DNA of 64,000 bases, from assembly GCA_022448315.1 (NCBI GenBank), contig JAKVCA010000019.1, positions 122,098 through 186,097 on the forward strand, in the 5' to 3' direction. A model generated the notes under the pieces. The model saw nothing but the letters and a program-made list of their open reading frames with translations. It had not been told where the DNA came from and searched no databases. This document shows, piece after piece, positions 63,410 to 64,000 of the stretch. Made by a program: the position numbers and the translations under genes. Within the stretch, counting starts at the first letter, position 1, and each line of letters starts with the position of its first letter. Source of the stretch: Pirellulaceae bacterium (GTDB taxonomy: Bacteria > Planctomycetota > Planctomycetia > Pirellulales > Pirellulaceae).

Positions 63410-64000
63410 CTAGGTCCATGCACGTCGACGACGGCCCTTTATTCCTTCTCCAGCACCTGCTGAATCCGATGCCTCACGAGCGGCTTGCTGATCTCCTAGA
63501 AACCCCTGTACATTTTCGTTTTCGAACTGCCCCATCACCTGACGAAAACTCTGGGCGATCCCCCCGGCGCGATTCGCTTGACACATCGCAACCATCTGCT
63601 CGACCTGAGCGGGGTCACTGATCTCGCCCAGTGTCTGCATTCCACTTCCAGTCGACGACACCAGAAGGAGTTTGGGCCCCATCCGGACCAGTTGGAGTTG
63701 CTGTTTTTGAGAAATCGGCACCCGCCCAAGGACTTCAACAACTCCCGTGGGCAACATCGCATGCGACTGAGGTTGAGCTCTTTTCACAAACCACGCCACC
63801 CCAAGGAAAAGGACCAACACCAGGCCCAAACTGACTGCCGTGTTTCGAACGACACCCTCGGGCGCTTTGAACGTGAATCCAGGGGAACCCTGCTCGACCG
63901 GCTCGTCGGGTTGCCGTAATGGGATCGGCTCGTACTTGCGACTGGGTCCAGCATCATCACCATGCCGGGAAGCAGCCTCCTGCAATTTCGCCGTTTCATG
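63410..64000 (-). CDS. fliO: Flagellar biosynthesis protein FliO (5' end outside window)
   Basis: At least 196 residues, open through the right edge so the true start is unknown. It has a hydrophilic N-terminal part, one membrane segment (VSLGLVLVLFLGVAWFVKR), and the FliO cytoplasmic domain with VVEVLGRVPISQKQQLQLVR and MGPKLLLVSSTGSGMQTLGE. FliO helps assemble FliP. Its position just before fliP is the usual order. C-terminal tail is Gly/Ala-rich and basic. Confidence 0.85.
   Translation of the reverse strand, partial: HETAKLQEAASRHGDDAGPSRKYEPIPLRQPDEPVEQGSPGFTFKAPEGVVRNTAVSLGLVLVLFLGVAWFVKRAQPQSHAMLPTGVVEVLGRVPISQKQQLQLVRMGPKLLLVSSTGSGMQTLGEISDPAQVEQMVAMCQANRAGGIAQSFRQVMGQFENENVQGFLGDQQAAREASDSAGAGEGIKGRRRRAWT

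Noticed and set aside
1..64000. CRISPR arrays, insertion sequences, integrases, prophage or defence islands
   Set aside because: Scanned for regular repeats, transposase motifs and phage genes; nothing convincing was seen.

Overview
The window looks like chromosome from a planctomycete, most likely Pirellulales-like. The reasons are a secreted DUF1598-type protein, a giant thioester alpha-2-macroglobulin, several small lipoproteins and HEAT/TPR proteins of planctomycete style, a dihydropteroate-synthase-like protein of the kind tied to methanopterin-type C1 chemistry, and an aerobic oxidase operon beside flagellar export genes. I saw no insertion sequences, integrases, CRISPR arrays, rRNA or tRNA genes. 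It reads as ordinary core and lineage-specific chromosome rather than a mobile island. The taxon is inferred from gene content only.

Layout. 0-4 kb: the start of an FHA-domain protein leaving the left edge, a DUF1598-type secreted protein with a strong terminator, an O6-alkylguanine methyltransferase and an unrecognised 247-residue protein. 4-7.7 kb: a leftward sugar ABC transporter (binding protein, double ATPase, permease). 8.1-13 kb: a YhaO/YhaN (SbcD/SbcC-like) pair in which the nuclease partner has lost most metal ligands. 13.2-19.3 kb: a 2052-residue alpha-2-macroglobulin. 20-24 kb: a membrane-anchored J-like protein and a secreted HEAT-repeat protein. 24.1-26.7 kb: ymdB and rny side by side.

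27.3-37.9 kb is a leftward cytochrome oxidase operon: small lipoprotein, di-haem cytochrome c, subunit II, subunit I (A2-type), haem A synthase, haem O synthase, subunit III with a large coiled-coil insertion, subunit IV, a tandem SCO protein, a DUF420 (CtaM-like) protein and a small CPTC protein. It carries the catalytic subunits, both haem-modifying enzymes and copper-delivery factors, so it is close to self-sufficient for making an aa3-type oxidase. A perfect 17-bp dyad lies upstream of its first gene.

38.4-41.5 kb: a secreted cupredoxin-like protein, an outer-membrane-type protein and a small lipoprotein. 41.6-44.6 kb: pabB next to a DHPS-like gene, pointing to pterin/methanopterin cofactor synthesis. 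44.9-46.5 kb: an M20 deacetylase and a GNAT acetyltransferase overlapping by ATGA, suggesting arginine synthesis. 46.5-48.1 kb: a methyltransferase and an 88-residue protein. 48.2-57.4 kb: a sugar/polyol catabolic neighbourhood with two Gfo/Idh/MocA oxidoreductases, three xylose-isomerase-like TIM barrels, a DUF4432 protein and, between them, a YyaL/SPATA20-type protein. 57.4-58.4 kb has no convincing gene but holds an orphan leftward terminator. 58.4-60 kb: a small unknown protein and a TPR lipoprotein. 60.1-64 kb: flhB, fliR, fliQ, fliP and fliO (cut by the right edge), the flagellar export gate operon.

Starts were chosen by ribosome-binding site, family length and overlap with neighbours; several use GTG or TTG. 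All functional calls come from motif recognition by eye; no database search was run.
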